From contig JAAYUD010000088.1 of the NCBI GenBank assembly GCA_012517855.1, positions 1-64,000 of the forward strand: a stretch of DNA of 64,000 nucleotides. The letters are read 5' to 3'. Both the position numbers and the translations under genes were made by a program. Source of the stretch: Bacteroidales bacterium (GTDB lineage: Bacteria; Bacteroidota; Bacteroidia; Bacteroidales; Bacteroidaceae). Below are positions 8,431-17,141 of this stretch, one piece after another. How positions within the stretch are numbered: the first letter of the stretch is position 1; each line of letters begins with the position of its first letter. A model generated the notes under the pieces. The model made no database searches. It saw nothing but the letters and a program-made list of their open reading frames with translations, and was not told where the DNA came from.

Positions 8431-9276
8431 TTATTCTTTATATTTGATATTGTCTATCAATCGAATTTTACCACTGAATACTGTAATGCAACCTACAGCA
8501 AACGATGTATCTTTCCAATCGGCTATTTTCTGCAATGAATTGCCATCTACTATTTCAAAGTACTCCAAGCGTAGCCCTTCTGCCAAATAAATTCGTTCTT
8601 CAACGAACTTTTGTGTATCGGCCACTGTATGAGAGGCGGCATAATCGCGGCTTTGAAAAAGAGTCTTCGAAATATTCAGCGCATTACTGCGCTCTTCGGG
8701 CGAGAGCAACTGGTTGCGGCTACTCAATGCCAATCCTCCATCTTCACGTATGATAGGGCACGAAACAATTTCTATACCGAGCTTAAGATCTTTTACCATA
8801 GCGCGAATGACAGCTACCTGCTGAAAATCTTTTTCACCAAAATAAGCTTTATCCGGTTCTACGGCCATAAAAAGTTTGCTTACTATCTGACAAACGCCAT
8901 TAAAGTGACCCGGTCTGCGAGCTCCTTCCATCACCGTATCGATAGGAGGATAACTAAAATGACGAGTATCGGGCTCGGGATACATCTCTTCTACAGAAGG
9001 AGCAAACAAAAACGTAGCTCCACACGATTCGAGCAATTTTATATCGGCATCCAACTGATGGGGATAGTTCACCAAATCGTTTTTATCGTTAAATTGAGTC
9101 GGATTGACGAAATCGCTTACGACAGTAACGTCGTTATCTTGTACGCTACGTTTGACCAACGATGCGTGACCGGCATGCAATGCACCCATCGTAGGCACTA
9201 AACCAACCTTTTTGCCAGCAGTTCTGTATGCAGAAAGAGCGGCCTTAAGGTCCTTAATAGTATTTATTACTTTCAT
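8431..9276 (-). CDS. panC: pantothenate synthetase (pantoate--beta-alanine ligase)
   Basis: ATP-dependent condensation of pantoate with beta-alanine in the cytoplasm. The nucleotidyl-transferase HxGH signature is at residues 34-37 (TMGALHAGH); GEKDFQQV (near 150) and SSRNQLLS (near 185) are the other ATP/pantoate-binding blocks. The frame is open further upstream, to 9327, but those 17 residues are hydrophobic and atypical. The Met at 9276 ([11 protein letters not shown]) gives 281 residues, the family length, so that start is used. It is divergent from the glycogen synthase-like gene at 9509 and co-directional with panD. Confidence 0.96.
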   Translation of the reverse strand: MKVINTIKDLKAALSAYRTAGKKVGLVPTMGALHAGHASLVKRSVQDNDVTVVSDFVNPTQFNDKNDLVNYPHQLDADIKLLESCGATFLFAPSVEEMYPEPDTRHFSYPPIDTVMEGARRPGHFNGVCQIVSKLFMAVEPDKAYFGEKDFQQVAVIRAMVKDLKLGIEIVSCPIIREDGGLALSSRNQLLSPEERSNALNISKTLFQSRDYAASHTVADTQKFVEERIYLAEGLRLEYFEIVDGNSLQKIADWKDTSFAVGCITVFSGKIRLIDNIKYKE

Positions 9277-9449
9277 TCCAATGATATTAATTCGCTTACA
9301 TTCAAAAAACAGTGCAAAATAAACCATTATTTAGCACATAACGAAGAAATATCGTATTATTTTCAACTAAATATTTCATAAAACTTTGACATACATCCCC
9401 ACTTAAATACTTGACTATACAATTAATAAGTAATTATCAATTGAAAAAG

Positions 9450-9482
9450 TTGCAAATATCTGATTTTTTTTTTATATCTTTG
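9450..9482 (+). promoter_or_regulatory. promoter of the GT5-domain glycogen synthase-like gene
   Basis: TTGC (9450-9453), a 21-bp spacer and TATCTTTG (9475-9482). The -7 box is perfect and the -33 box has lost one T. The ATG follows 26 bases later. The 9277-9508 gap also has to hold the divergent panC promoter, for which I see no clear match. Confidence 0.65.
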
Positions 9483-9508
9483 CACAAGAATTCATTTAGA
9501 CTGCGAAA

Positions 9509-10342
9509 ATGACAAATGGTAATAAGGTATTATTCATTACCCAAGAAATTGTTCCGTATGTAGCAACATCTGATATGGCAGAAGTGGGCCGTAATTTGGC
9601 TCAAGCTATTCAAGAACAAGGGTACGAAATCCGAACTTTTATGCCAAAATGGGGGACCATTAATGAAAGAAGGAATCAACTTCACGAAGTTATCCGACTA
9701 TCTGGCATTAACATTATTATTGATGACACAGACCATCCGCTAATCATAAAGGTCGCATCTATACAATCTGCGCGAATGCAGATTTACTTTATTGATAACG
9801 ATGATTATTTCCAAAACAAACTGCAAACCGTTGACGAAAATGGCGTGGAATACGAGGATAATGATTGTAGAACAATCTTTTATGCCCGTGGTGTATTAGA
9901 AACGGTAAAAAAGCTACATTGGGTTCCAGACATCGTGCATTGCGAAGGCTGGATATCTGCATTAATCCCTCTGTACATAAAAAGAGGCTATAAAGACGAA
10001 CCTTCTTTCCGAGATACAAAGGTCGTTTTCTCTTTATTCGGCGAAGAGTTGAAAAACGATTTTCCGAAAGACTATCCTGTTAAACTTCAAATAAAAGGTG
10101 TCACCAAAAAGGTGCTTGCTCCTTTTGTGAAGAATCCGGATTTTGTATCGCTTTGCAAACTGGCCGTTGAATTTTCAGACGGAATAATGGTATGCAGCGA
10201 GCACGTCAATGAAGAGGTTTTGGAATATGCCAAAGAGCGCAATAAACTTATCCTACCCTATCAGCCAGCTGATAAAATGGCTGAAGCTACGGATGAATTT
10301 TATAAAAAGTTATTAGAAACAGATAATACGGAAGCCGAATAA
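9509..10342 (+). CDS. glycogen/starch synthase-like protein, GT5 N-terminal domain only
   Basis: 277 residues matching the N-terminal Rossmann domain of GT5 (ADP-glucose) glycogen synthases: KVLFITQEIVPYVATSDMAE (normally KVLFVxxEvaPfxKtGGLad), VPDIVHCEGWISALIPLYIK (normally PDivHxHDWxtaLvP) and VFSLFGEEL (normally VFTIHNL). Family members are about 480 residues. The C-terminal nucleotide-sugar-binding half is absent: the protein ends at a clean stop followed by a strong terminator, so this is not an obvious truncation. The K-x-GG-L glucan-binding element is also changed (TSDMAE). A complete GT4 glycosyltransferase is encoded nearby at 11810-13078 and may supply polymerase activity. Whether this protein is catalytic or accessory cannot be told here. 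Confidence 0.82.
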   Translation: MTNGNKVLFITQEIVPYVATSDMAEVGRNLAQAIQEQGYEIRTFMPKWGTINERRNQLHEVIRLSGINIIIDDTDHPLIIKVASIQSARMQIYFIDNDDYFQNKLQTVDENGVEYEDNDCRTIFYARGVLETVKKLHWVPDIVHCEGWISALIPLYIKRGYKDEPSFRDTKVVFSLFGEELKNDFPKDYPVKLQIKGVTKKVLAPFVKNPDFVSLCKLAVEFSDGIMVCSEHVNEEVLEYAKERNKLILPYQPADKMAEATDEFYKKLLETDNTEAE

Positions 10343-10364
10343 AGATTCTATTAACAAGACATAA

Positions 10365-10402
10365 AGAGGGTGGCAAATTAATAATTTGCCACCCTCTTTT
10401 TT
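10365..10402 (+). terminator. strong terminator after the GT5-domain gene
   Basis: A 14-bp perfect stem (AGAGGGTGGCAAAT paired with its complement, ending at 10397) with a 5-base loop and a run of Ts. It lies between two converging genes and may also limit read-through from the minus-strand amylase gene. Confidence 0.85.
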
Positions 10403-10438
10403 AACTTCTACCACCACGACAAGAGAATATTTTCTTTT

Positions 10439-11785
10439 CTACTTTTTATCGGCTTTCACTTTTTTGGCAGAATCCGATTTATGTTCATTCTTCGCTTTTT
10501 TGAGTTTCTTTTCGAGTTTCTCATTCTCGCCGTGAAGCTCTGCAATCTCTTCTTCCTGATTGCGTATAGTGATAAGCAAAGAATTCAGTTCTTCGTTATC
10601 AATATCCATCGGATAAAGGGCATTGACCCGCTTAATAAAATCGCCAAGAATATTCATATAGTTGGTAAAGGCATCGAATGCCGAATCGTAAATTCCGCGA
10701 TTTACCTGTATAACAGTATCCTTCGTTGTCATAAAACGGAAATTATTACTAGCTTGCAGATAGTCCCAATCTTGTTTAATACGCCGATCCTGACATAATT
10801 GGACACGTTCGGCAACACTATAAAGCTTGTTGAACGCTTCACGCTGCATTACATTTCCCAACCAGCAGCTCGTATCGCGTTCTTCATCTGTCCACGACAA
10901 TGGATACGTTACTTCCAAAGGAGAAATAGCCTTTAACTTGCCGATAATTTCTGAAGGCGTGGAGAATGTAATACCCTTTTCGGCGGCACATGCAGGCAGT
11001 GCTTTCAAGAATTCTAATATATTGGATGAAAGCGGCTGCATCATACCTATAGATCCCATTTCCATAAAAATATTGAAGACTTGTTCTTCAACAGGAAAAG
11101 CTTCAATCCACCCAATGTATTTATCGGCAAAGAGGGGGTATTCGTTCCATTCCGAATTAGAAAAACGCAAGCTTATATCGTCGGATAACTTATAGTCGCG
11201 AAGTAAAAGCTTCAAATTGGAATCGGAAGCGCACTGATATACATAATGAGGGCTCTTCCATCCCAATATGTGACGGGCCCCTTCTGTAAGCACCCCTTTA
11301 AAGCCCATTTCGGCAACCATCGCTCCTATTTCGTTCGAATAAATAAGACTGGAATTGCGGAACACCTTAGGTGTCTTTCCAAAAAGTTCTTTAATTTTAT
11401 TGCGCTGGCGCAACACTTCTTCTTTAAAACAAGCCTCGTTGACAAGCGAAGACAAGCCATGAGAATAAGGCTCCGCTAGAAATTCACAACATCCCGTATC
11501 ATTCAATGTATGAAGCAAGTCAAGCACAGCAGGAGCATGAATTTCGAGTTGTTCAAGAGCAACGCCTGAAATTGAAAGTGCTACTTTAAAAGCGCCTTTC
11601 GAGTTGGTAACCATCTCGATCAGAGCAGAAAGAGTGGGTATATAAGAACGTTCGGCCACATCATTAATGCCGGCCTCATTGGCATAATCATCATAATAAT
11701 AATGATCGTTGCCGATGTCAAAAAAACGATACCGTTTCAGATGTATAATCTGATGTATTTCAAAATAGAGACAAATGGTTCGCAT
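10439..11785 (-). CDS. GH57 family alpha-amylase-like glycoside hydrolase
   Basis: 448 residues, cytoplasmic (no signal peptide). It starts MRTICLYFEIHQ; the HQ is GH57 region 1. EFLAEPYSHGLSSL (101-114) is region 2; GVLTEGARHILGW (164-176) is region 3, with Glu168 the expected nucleophile; LLRDYKLSDDISLRF is region 4, with the acid/base Asp. GH57 enzymes cut or transfer alpha-1,4/1,6-glucans. The last ~50 residues form a charged coiled coil ending in a Lys-rich tail (AELHGENEKLEKKLKKAKN), unusual for a catalytic domain and possibly used for oligomerisation. It is the last gene of the minus-strand debranching enzyme - GT4 - GH57 operon, 24 bp after the GT4 gene, implying intracellular glycogen metabolism. 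Confidence 0.9.
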   Translation of the reverse strand: MRTICLYFEIHQIIHLKRYRFFDIGNDHYYYDDYANEAGINDVAERSYIPTLSALIEMVTNSKGAFKVALSISGVALEQLEIHAPAVLDLLHTLNDTGCCEFLAEPYSHGLSSLVNEACFKEEVLRQRNKIKELFGKTPKVFRNSSLIYSNEIGAMVAEMGFKGVLTEGARHILGWKSPHYVYQCASDSNLKLLLRDYKLSDDISLRFSNSEWNEYPLFADKYIGWIEAFPVEEQVFNIFMEMGSIGMMQPLSSNILEFLKALPACAAEKGITFSTPSEIIGKLKAISPLEVTYPLSWTDEERDTSCWLGNVMQREAFNKLYSVAERVQLCQDRRIKQDWDYLQASNNFRFMTTKDTVIQVNRGIYDSAFDAFTNYMNILGDFIKRVNALYPMDIDNEELNSLLITIRNQEEEIAELHGENEKLEKKLKKAKNEHKSDSAKKVKADKK

Positions 11786-11809
11786 ATCTGTTATTCTTTT
11801 AATCGAAGA

Positions 11810-13078
11810 TTAATGATAATTACTGATAATTCGTTCGTATACTTTCTTAATTTTCATACCCACATTCTCCCAAGTGATACTGTCAACCTCTTTTTTACCT
11901 TCCGAATGAAGATATTCATACAATGCGGGGTAAGAACATATTCCATAAATAGCATCTGCCATAGCTTGTATATCCCAATAGTCTGTTTTAATGCACTTAT
12001 TCAGTATTTCAGCGCAACCAGACTGTTTGGATATAATGGACGGTACTCCACATTGCATAGCCTCGAGCGGAGAAATGCCGAACGGCTCGGATACGGATGG
12101 CATAATATAGACATCGCTCATTTTGAGCATTTCGTACACTTGTTTTCCTCGCATAAAACCTGGAAAATGGAAACGTTCGCCAATACCTCTTTCGGCAACC
12201 AAACGAATCATCTGATGCATCATATCGCCATTGCCGGCCATCACAAAACGGACATTGTGAGTATGGCGCAACACTAAAGCAGCTGCTTCAACAAAGTACT
12301 CCGGCCCCTTCTGCATCGTAATACGCCCCAAAAAGGTGACAACCTTCTCGCCTTCTATATGGCGAGGAACAATTTGTTCTATCTCGGGAGCCAGCGGCGA
12401 AACGGCATTATGCATAGTGGATACTTTACGAGGATCTTGAAAATATTTATGAATAACCGTCTGACGAGTAAGTTCACTGACGCACAAAATATGATCGGCA
12501 CAGTCCATACCGTTCTTTTCTATAGCATAAACCGTCGGATTGACATTACCCCTACTGCGATCAAAATCAGTGGCATGGACATGTATAACCAACGGTTTGC
12601 CCGATACCTGTTTGGCGTGAATGCCGGCTGGATAAGTCAGCCAATCATGAGAATGAATAATATCAAATTGCTGCTGGCGCGCTACGACACCCGCCACAAT
12701 AGAATAATTGTTTATTTCTTCATACAAATTATCCGGATAACGGCCGGAGAACTCAATACATCCCAATTCGTTGGTATGCATATAGTTAAAATCAGCATAA
12801 ATATGATTCCTCAAATCATAATAGAGCTGTGGATTCATGCAATTCCCTATCTTGGAATTTACATAATTCCAATCGACATCCCTATATACAATGGGAACAC
12901 TATTCATACCAATAATATTCAAAAAGCTTTTATCTTCATCACCCCAAGGCTTAGGGATACAAAAGGTGATTTGCATATCGTCTTGTTTAGCCAGACCCTT
13001 TGTCAAGCCATAGCTTGCAGTACCAAGTCCACCTAAAATATGAGGAGGAAACTCCCAACCAAACATTAATACTTTCAT
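11810..13078 (-). CDS. GT4 family glycosyltransferase of the glycogen cluster
   Basis: 422 residues, GT-B fold. The N-terminus MKVLMFGWEFPPHILGGLGT resembles starch/glycogen synthases (GGLG loop); the C-terminal half has VTFLGRITMQKGPEYFVEAA and the donor-binding PSVSEPFGISPLEAMQCG (E-x7-E). The start at 13078 is chosen because a strong Shine-Dalgarno sequence (AAGGAGG) sits 5 bases upstream; the frame opens 66 bases earlier but inside the preceding gene. It lies between a glycogen debranching enzyme and a GH57 amylase, so a role as glycogen synthase, in place of or beside the short GT5 protein at 9509, is likely but inferred. Confidence 0.88.
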   Translation of the reverse strand: MKVLMFGWEFPPHILGGLGTASYGLTKGLAKQDDMQITFCIPKPWGDEDKSFLNIIGMNSVPIVYRDVDWNYVNSKIGNCMNPQLYYDLRNHIYADFNYMHTNELGCIEFSGRYPDNLYEEINNYSIVAGVVARQQQFDIIHSHDWLTYPAGIHAKQVSGKPLVIHVHATDFDRSRGNVNPTVYAIEKNGMDCADHILCVSELTRQTVIHKYFQDPRKVSTMHNAVSPLAPEIEQIVPRHIEGEKVVTFLGRITMQKGPEYFVEAAALVLRHTHNVRFVMAGNGDMMHQMIRLVAERGIGERFHFPGFMRGKQVYEMLKMSDVYIMPSVSEPFGISPLEAMQCGVPSIISKQSGCAEILNKCIKTDYWDIQAMADAIYGICSYPALYEYLHSEGKKEVDSITWENVGMKIKKVYERIISNYH

Positions 13079-13083
13079 CTCTT

Positions 13084-13090
13084 CCTCCTT
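13084..13090 (-). promoter_or_regulatory. strong Shine-Dalgarno sequence deciding the GT4 start
   Basis: On the minus strand AAGGAGG ends 5 bases before the ATG at 13078, in the 13-bp gap after the debranching-enzyme stop. Perfect SD sequences are uncommon in this phylum, and most genes in this window lack one. Confidence 0.8.
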
Positions 13091-13091
13091 A

Positions 13092-15032
13092 CTATATATT
13101 AAACTTAGACAGCATTTTAAGGATACGCAGTATCTCGGCAACATTCATAGCAAACGAGATAGCTCCCCGTCCCTTGAAAGGAGGATCGCCATCAAACAAT
13201 TCCGGCAATGAACCGACACAATGGCTTGTCATTTCTTCTTCGTATCCTATCAGTTGGCGTTCGATGAACGACAAACCGCTCATCTTATATATTTTGAGAT
13301 AGGCTTCGACATAAAATCCCATGAGCCACGGCCAAACCGTTCCTTGATGATAAGCCAAATCGCGTTGCCGTTGTGAACCGACATAATTAGGATTGTATCC
13401 ACCACTTTTGGGGCTTAATGAGCGAAGTCCCTTCGGAGTAAGCAATTCTTTGGTAACAATATCGAGCACTTGCTTTTTCTGATCACGTGTCAGCGGAGAA
13501 TAATCAAAAGCTACAGTAAATATCATATTCGGCCGAACACTCCAATCCATTAAATTGCCGTTGACATAATCGAACAAATAGCCATAATCGTTACGAAAAA
13601 CTTCGACAAAAGATTTTCCTGTCATTTCTGCTTGAGCATCGAGATGATCGGCATATTCGGTTTGCCCTCCTTCTCTTGACATATTGGCAACAAATCGAAG
13701 AGCATTATACCACAGCGCATTGAACTCGACAATATATCCCGTACGGGGCACAACGGGATGCCCATCAACAGTAGAATTCATCCATGTCACAGCTTGATCT
13801 TCACCATTGGCAAAAAGCAATCCATTGTCATGCAAAAAGAGATTCGAATGTTTGCCACCCATGATATAATTTATAATATCTACCATCAGCTTGCCATACT
13901 TTTGGCGACATTCTTCACCGGAGACATCTTTGGCGTATTGATTCAGCGCCCAAATAGCCCAAAGCAGAACGTCGGGATGTTGCATTTCGTAAACCTTACA
14001 TTCAGATTCTACTCCATTCATAAAATCGTAAATGGCCTTTTCGGCAGTTTTGAAAGCATCTTCAAATTCATTCACCTCATTTACGGCAAGAGTCAAGCCC
14101 GGCAACGAAATAAATAGATCGCGTGCACGGCACTTAAACCACGGATATCCGGCAAGGATATAATGTTCTCCGCCCTGAACATTATGAAATTGGTGCGCCG
14201 AATTTTTCAGACAATGAAAAAAGCTATCGCGGGGCGTACGATCATTTACTTCATTCTCGAATATTTGCTTTAAACTACGAGTTTTAACTTCGGATGTACC
14301 AGCCGAAAACACAATACATTCGCCCTTCTTTATATCCACTTCAAAATATCCGGGAACATACAAATCTTCATTGAAGTCGTATCCTCTCTCTTGCTCCTTG
14401 GGATATTCAATGCCGCGATACCAATAGGGCATAAAACGGAACTCAGTTTTTTTACTAAGCTGCATATACAATTCGGGATACCCCGGATACATGCAAGTTT
14501 TAATACCATTTTCTACTTCCTCATAATCACGCCTAGCAATAGAATTCTCGTGAGTATATTCTCTGACACTGCGAAAAGCGAGAAATGGACGAAAACGAAG
14601 CGTTGTTGGTGAATGACTTTCAAGAAGCGTATAGCGAATAAGAATTCGATTCTCATGATGAACAAATACTTTCTCTTTGCGCAAGAGGACACCACCTACC
14701 CGATAAGTAGTTGCAGGAATGTGATCACACTCAAATTCACGGATATATTTGTGCCCATTAGGGCTGAAATTATTCCCTCTATATTTATGAAGCCCTAAAT
14801 TAAACTCAGCCCCATGCTGAATAACGGTTTCATCCAAAGACGACAAAAGCACATGATTCTCGTCATCCAAGTTAGGAACGGGAATAACCAATAAACCGTG
14901 ATATTTACGAGTGTTACAATCTACAATAGTTGTACAATGATAAGCCCCTGACTTATTTGTCCTTAGTATCTCTCTAGTAAGAGACTCTTCAAGATTACCG
15001 GTCAAGGTCTTGTCAAATCGTAAATAACTCAT
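13092..15032 (-). CDS. glycogen debranching enzyme (amylo-alpha-1,6-glucosidase type)
   Basis: 646 residues. The N-terminal domain (GDE_N type) begins FDKTLTGNLEESLTREILRTN and TRKYHGLLV. The C-terminal (alpha/alpha)6 barrel (GDE_C, PF06202, GH133) contains PWFKCRARDLFISLPGL, GEDQAVTWMNS, GYIVEFNALWYNAL and YHQGTVWPWLMGFY, the conserved blocks of the bacterial and C-terminal eukaryotic enzymes. It removes branch stubs during glycogen breakdown in the cytoplasm. The frame extends 10 residues further upstream, but MSYLRFDKTL at 15032 is the usual N-terminus. First gene of the three-gene minus-strand glycogen operon, 13 bp before the GT4 gene. Confidence 0.94.
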   Translation of the reverse strand: MSYLRFDKTLTGNLEESLTREILRTNKSGAYHCTTIVDCNTRKYHGLLVIPVPNLDDENHVLLSSLDETVIQHGAEFNLGLHKYRGNNFSPNGHKYIREFECDHIPATTYRVGGVLLRKEKVFVHHENRILIRYTLLESHSPTTLRFRPFLAFRSVREYTHENSIARRDYEEVENGIKTCMYPGYPELYMQLSKKTEFRFMPYWYRGIEYPKEQERGYDFNEDLYVPGYFEVDIKKGECIVFSAGTSEVKTRSLKQIFENEVNDRTPRDSFFHCLKNSAHQFHNVQGGEHYILAGYPWFKCRARDLFISLPGLTLAVNEVNEFEDAFKTAEKAIYDFMNGVESECKVYEMQHPDVLLWAIWALNQYAKDVSGEECRQKYGKLMVDIINYIMGGKHSNLFLHDNGLLFANGEDQAVTWMNSTVDGHPVVPRTGYIVEFNALWYNALRFVANMSREGGQTEYADHLDAQAEMTGKSFVEVFRNDYGYLFDYVNGNLMDWSVRPNMIFTVAFDYSPLTRDQKKQVLDIVTKELLTPKGLRSLSPKSGGYNPNYVGSQRQRDLAYHQGTVWPWLMGFYVEAYLKIYKMSGLSFIERQLIGYEEEMTSHCVGSLPELFDGDPPFKGRGAISFAMNVAEILRILKMLSKFNI

Positions 15033-15184
15033 AACTTTTATTTTAATTTTCGTATTAGACAATCAATTCACATAAAGACAGCATACTAACCCACTCTGCC
15101 ATTATAATGAATGCTTAAAAGTACAAAATAAAAAGAGAAACAAAAATTATACGCTACTTTTTTTGCAAAAAAACCAGAAAATTA

Positions 15185-15793
15185 TTATCCATGCACTGAT
15201 GCTATTAAAATTTTAATATTCAGCATGAACATCCTTACAGAGACGGCGAGCAGAATAATACCAAAGAACTTTCGAGTTATATATATACCACCAGCTCCAA
15301 GAAAGCGTTGTATTCTTCCTGTCTGACTAATAACGAAGTACACCAAAATCATATTAAGTACCAGAGCGATGATAATATTGAGCGGATGATATTCGGCACG
15401 CAACGAAAGCAACGTGGTAAAAGCCCCTGCACCTGCCAAAAGAGGAAAGACCAAAGGAACTAACGTAGCCTCTTTTATAGGACCTTGATTTTTGAATATT
15501 TCGACATCCAAAATCATTTCGAGAGACATCAAAAAGATAACAAAAGCACCCGCTACCGCAAAAGATGCAATATCTACATGAAACAAAGCCAGCATATAAG
15601 TGCCCGCATAAAAGAATCCCAACATTAATGCAAATGATATAAGCGTAGCTTGCAAGGCATTCACTTTTCGCCCATTCTCCCGCAAGTTTATTAGTATCGG
15701 GATTGACCCAATAATATCAATTACCGCAAACAATATAATAAAAGCACTAATTGTCTGCTGAAAATCAAATGTAGATAAAACAGAAGTTGGCAT
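15185..15793 (-). CDS. MarC family integral membrane protein
   Basis: 202 residues with about six hydrophobic helices and the family signature FAVIDIIGSIPILINL near residues 22-37; later LAGAGAFTTLLSLR. MarC proteins (UPF0056) are inner-membrane proteins of unknown function; the old link to multiple antibiotic resistance was not supported, so no transport role is claimed. A good promoter lies upstream at 15821-15851. It is separated from the glycogen operon downstream by about 150 bp. Confidence 0.92.
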   Translation of the reverse strand: MPTSVLSTFDFQQTISAFIILFAVIDIIGSIPILINLRENGRKVNALQATLISFALMLGFFYAGTYMLALFHVDIASFAVAGAFVIFLMSLEMILDVEIFKNQGPIKEATLVPLVFPLLAGAGAFTTLLSLRAEYHPLNIIIALVLNMILVYFVISQTGRIQRFLGAGGIYITRKFFGIILLAVSVRMFMLNIKILIASVHG

Positions 15794-15820
15794 ATATATA
15801 GTATTAAATTAAATTTCCTA

Positions 15821-15851
15821 CAAAGATAAACACTTTCCATCCATCTGCAAA
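15821..15851 (-). promoter_or_regulatory. promoter of the MarC gene
   Basis: Read on the minus strand: TTTG (15851-15848), a 19-bp spacer and TATCTTTG (15828-15821), a full match to the Bacteroides consensus. The start codon lies 28 bases beyond the -7 box. Confidence 0.75.
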
Positions 15852-15948
15852 AGGTCAAATAATTTATTTTTTATGATATAGTCATTTAAAGAACAATAAA
15901 TACCTCAAAAAAATAGCAATATACAAAATCACAAACAACTGTTATTCG

Positions 15949-15956
15949 TATATTTG
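15949..15956 (+). promoter_or_regulatory. -7 element before the Crp-like gene
   Basis: TATATTTG, 22 bases before the ATG. No matching -33 TTTG at the right distance, as expected for a promoter that needs an activator or is weak. Confidence 0.45.
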
Positions 15957-15978
15957 TCACTATTAATTTATTAATTGC

Positions 15979-16665
15979 ATGGAGAAATTATACGAGACAT
16001 TATTACAGTTACCCATTTTTCAGGGCATCACTTTGTACGACTTTAATGATCTCATAGGAAAACTAAAGTGGCATTTTGAAAAATTCCAGCCGGGAGACAC
16101 CATCATAAAGGCTGGAGAAAAATGCGACAAGGTGGTCTGTGTTTTATCCGGAAGCACCTCGTTCACCACAGAATCGTCCAGCAATCTTTACAGCATCACA
16201 GAATTTACCGACCGTCCTTTCATTGCAGAGCCATATTCTTTGTATGGTATAGACTATTCATTTCAGTCTACCTATACAGCTGTTTCAGACGTTACGATAG
16301 GAAGTTTCAACAAACTATCATTCCTAACTATTGTCAATGATTTTTTAATTTGCCGCTTAAATATAATCAACATGCTATGTCGCCGCAATCAAATGTTGTA
16401 CAACAAATTGTGGGTAGACAATCCTAAAAACGATTTTCAATCAAAGATTATCCGTTTTATCTTGTTGCATATCGAAAATCCAGAAGGACGAAAGCTATTA
16501 CGAGTAAAGCTGTATGATTTTGCCAATTTAATCAATGCTTCTCACGTCAATACGTCAATCGCCTTGAATCAAATGGAAAAAGACGGACTTATCAGAATGG
16601 GACGCATGTCCATTTCTATTCCTGATGCAGCAATTCTTAAGCAAAAATTCGAAAACAAGAAATAG
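15979..16665 (+). CDS. Crp/Fnr-family transcriptional regulator
   Basis: 228 residues. Residues 10-130 form a cyclic-nucleotide-binding-like beta-barrel (PGDTIIKAGEKCDKVVCVLSG), and residues 150-225 a winged helix (LYDFANLINASHVNTSIALNQMEKDGLIRMGRMSISI) of the HTH_Crp_2 type. There is no Fnr-style N-terminal cysteine cluster, so it is not an obvious oxygen sensor, and the ligand is unknown. It is transcribed away from marC; a TATATTTG box (15949-15956) is its likely -7 element. Target genes cannot be deduced here. Confidence 0.9.
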   Translation: MEKLYETLLQLPIFQGITLYDFNDLIGKLKWHFEKFQPGDTIIKAGEKCDKVVCVLSGSTSFTTESSSNLYSITEFTDRPFIAEPYSLYGIDYSFQSTYTAVSDVTIGSFNKLSFLTIVNDFLICRLNIINMLCRRNQMLYNKLWVDNPKNDFQSKIIRFILLHIENPEGRKLLRVKLYDFANLINASHVNTSIALNQMEKDGLIRMGRMSISIPDAAILKQKFENKK

Positions 16666-16796
16666 GCGACCAGCTTTAAACAAGTATTGGCCGGAAAAGG
16701 CAACTCTGATTACCTAAAAGTCAAACGTTCTTAATTTCTAAAATACACCATACCTCAGTTCGAAATAAGGATACTATCGTCAACAAAATAACTAAC

Positions 16797-16906
16797 GTAT
16801 GTCGCTGCCATAACTAACGGAAGTTACTGCGGTAACTAACGGAAGTTATTGTGATAACTAACGTTAGTTTTGTCTAAAACATACGTTAGTTATGGCTGCG
16901 ACATAC
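16797..16906. repeat. palindromic repeat module R4, complete copy A
   Basis: A 110-bp element with 22-bp inverted ends (16797-16818 and 16885-16906; one mismatch) beginning GTATGTCGCTGCCATAAC. The interior repeats GGAAGTTA and TAACTAACG several times, so nearly the whole element is self-complementary. A second 110-bp copy lies at 63419-63528 and a fragment at 37463-37484. One outer flank carries the same CAGACG / T-run border in all three. The rest of the 16666-17141 gap holds no gene I can support. Confidence 0.85.
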
Positions 16907-17111
16907 GTCTGTTTTTTGAGGATACCAAGAAAAGGCAAAGACAATTCTATAATAAATACAATAACTGGGTGGCAATTCAATAAATTAAGCTCTCTATTTG
17001 ATGCTGAAATAGAAAAGCGCCATTTACTATTCAATAGGAGAAAAGCCAGACGTATGAAAAAGAAGCATTCAGTTTTCTAAGAAAATCAAGCAGAATATGC
17101 AAACTATTCAT

Positions 17112-17119
17112 TAAATTTG
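17112..17119 (+). promoter_or_regulatory. -7 element before phoH
   Basis: TAAATTTG, 22 bases before the phoH ATG, without a recognisable -33 box. It is the likely entry point for the long operon that follows. Confidence 0.45.
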
Positions 17120-17141
17120 CACTTGTTTCAAGAAAAATGCA

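Noticed and set aside
9277-9327. N-terminal extension of panC
   Set aside because: The extra 17 residues are not part of the family and the Met at 9276 gives the standard length and sequence.
16892-17080. 62-residue plus-strand open frame before phoH
   Set aside because: Starts inside palindromic repeat R4, has no promoter or recognisable domain, and ends just before the phoH -7 element.
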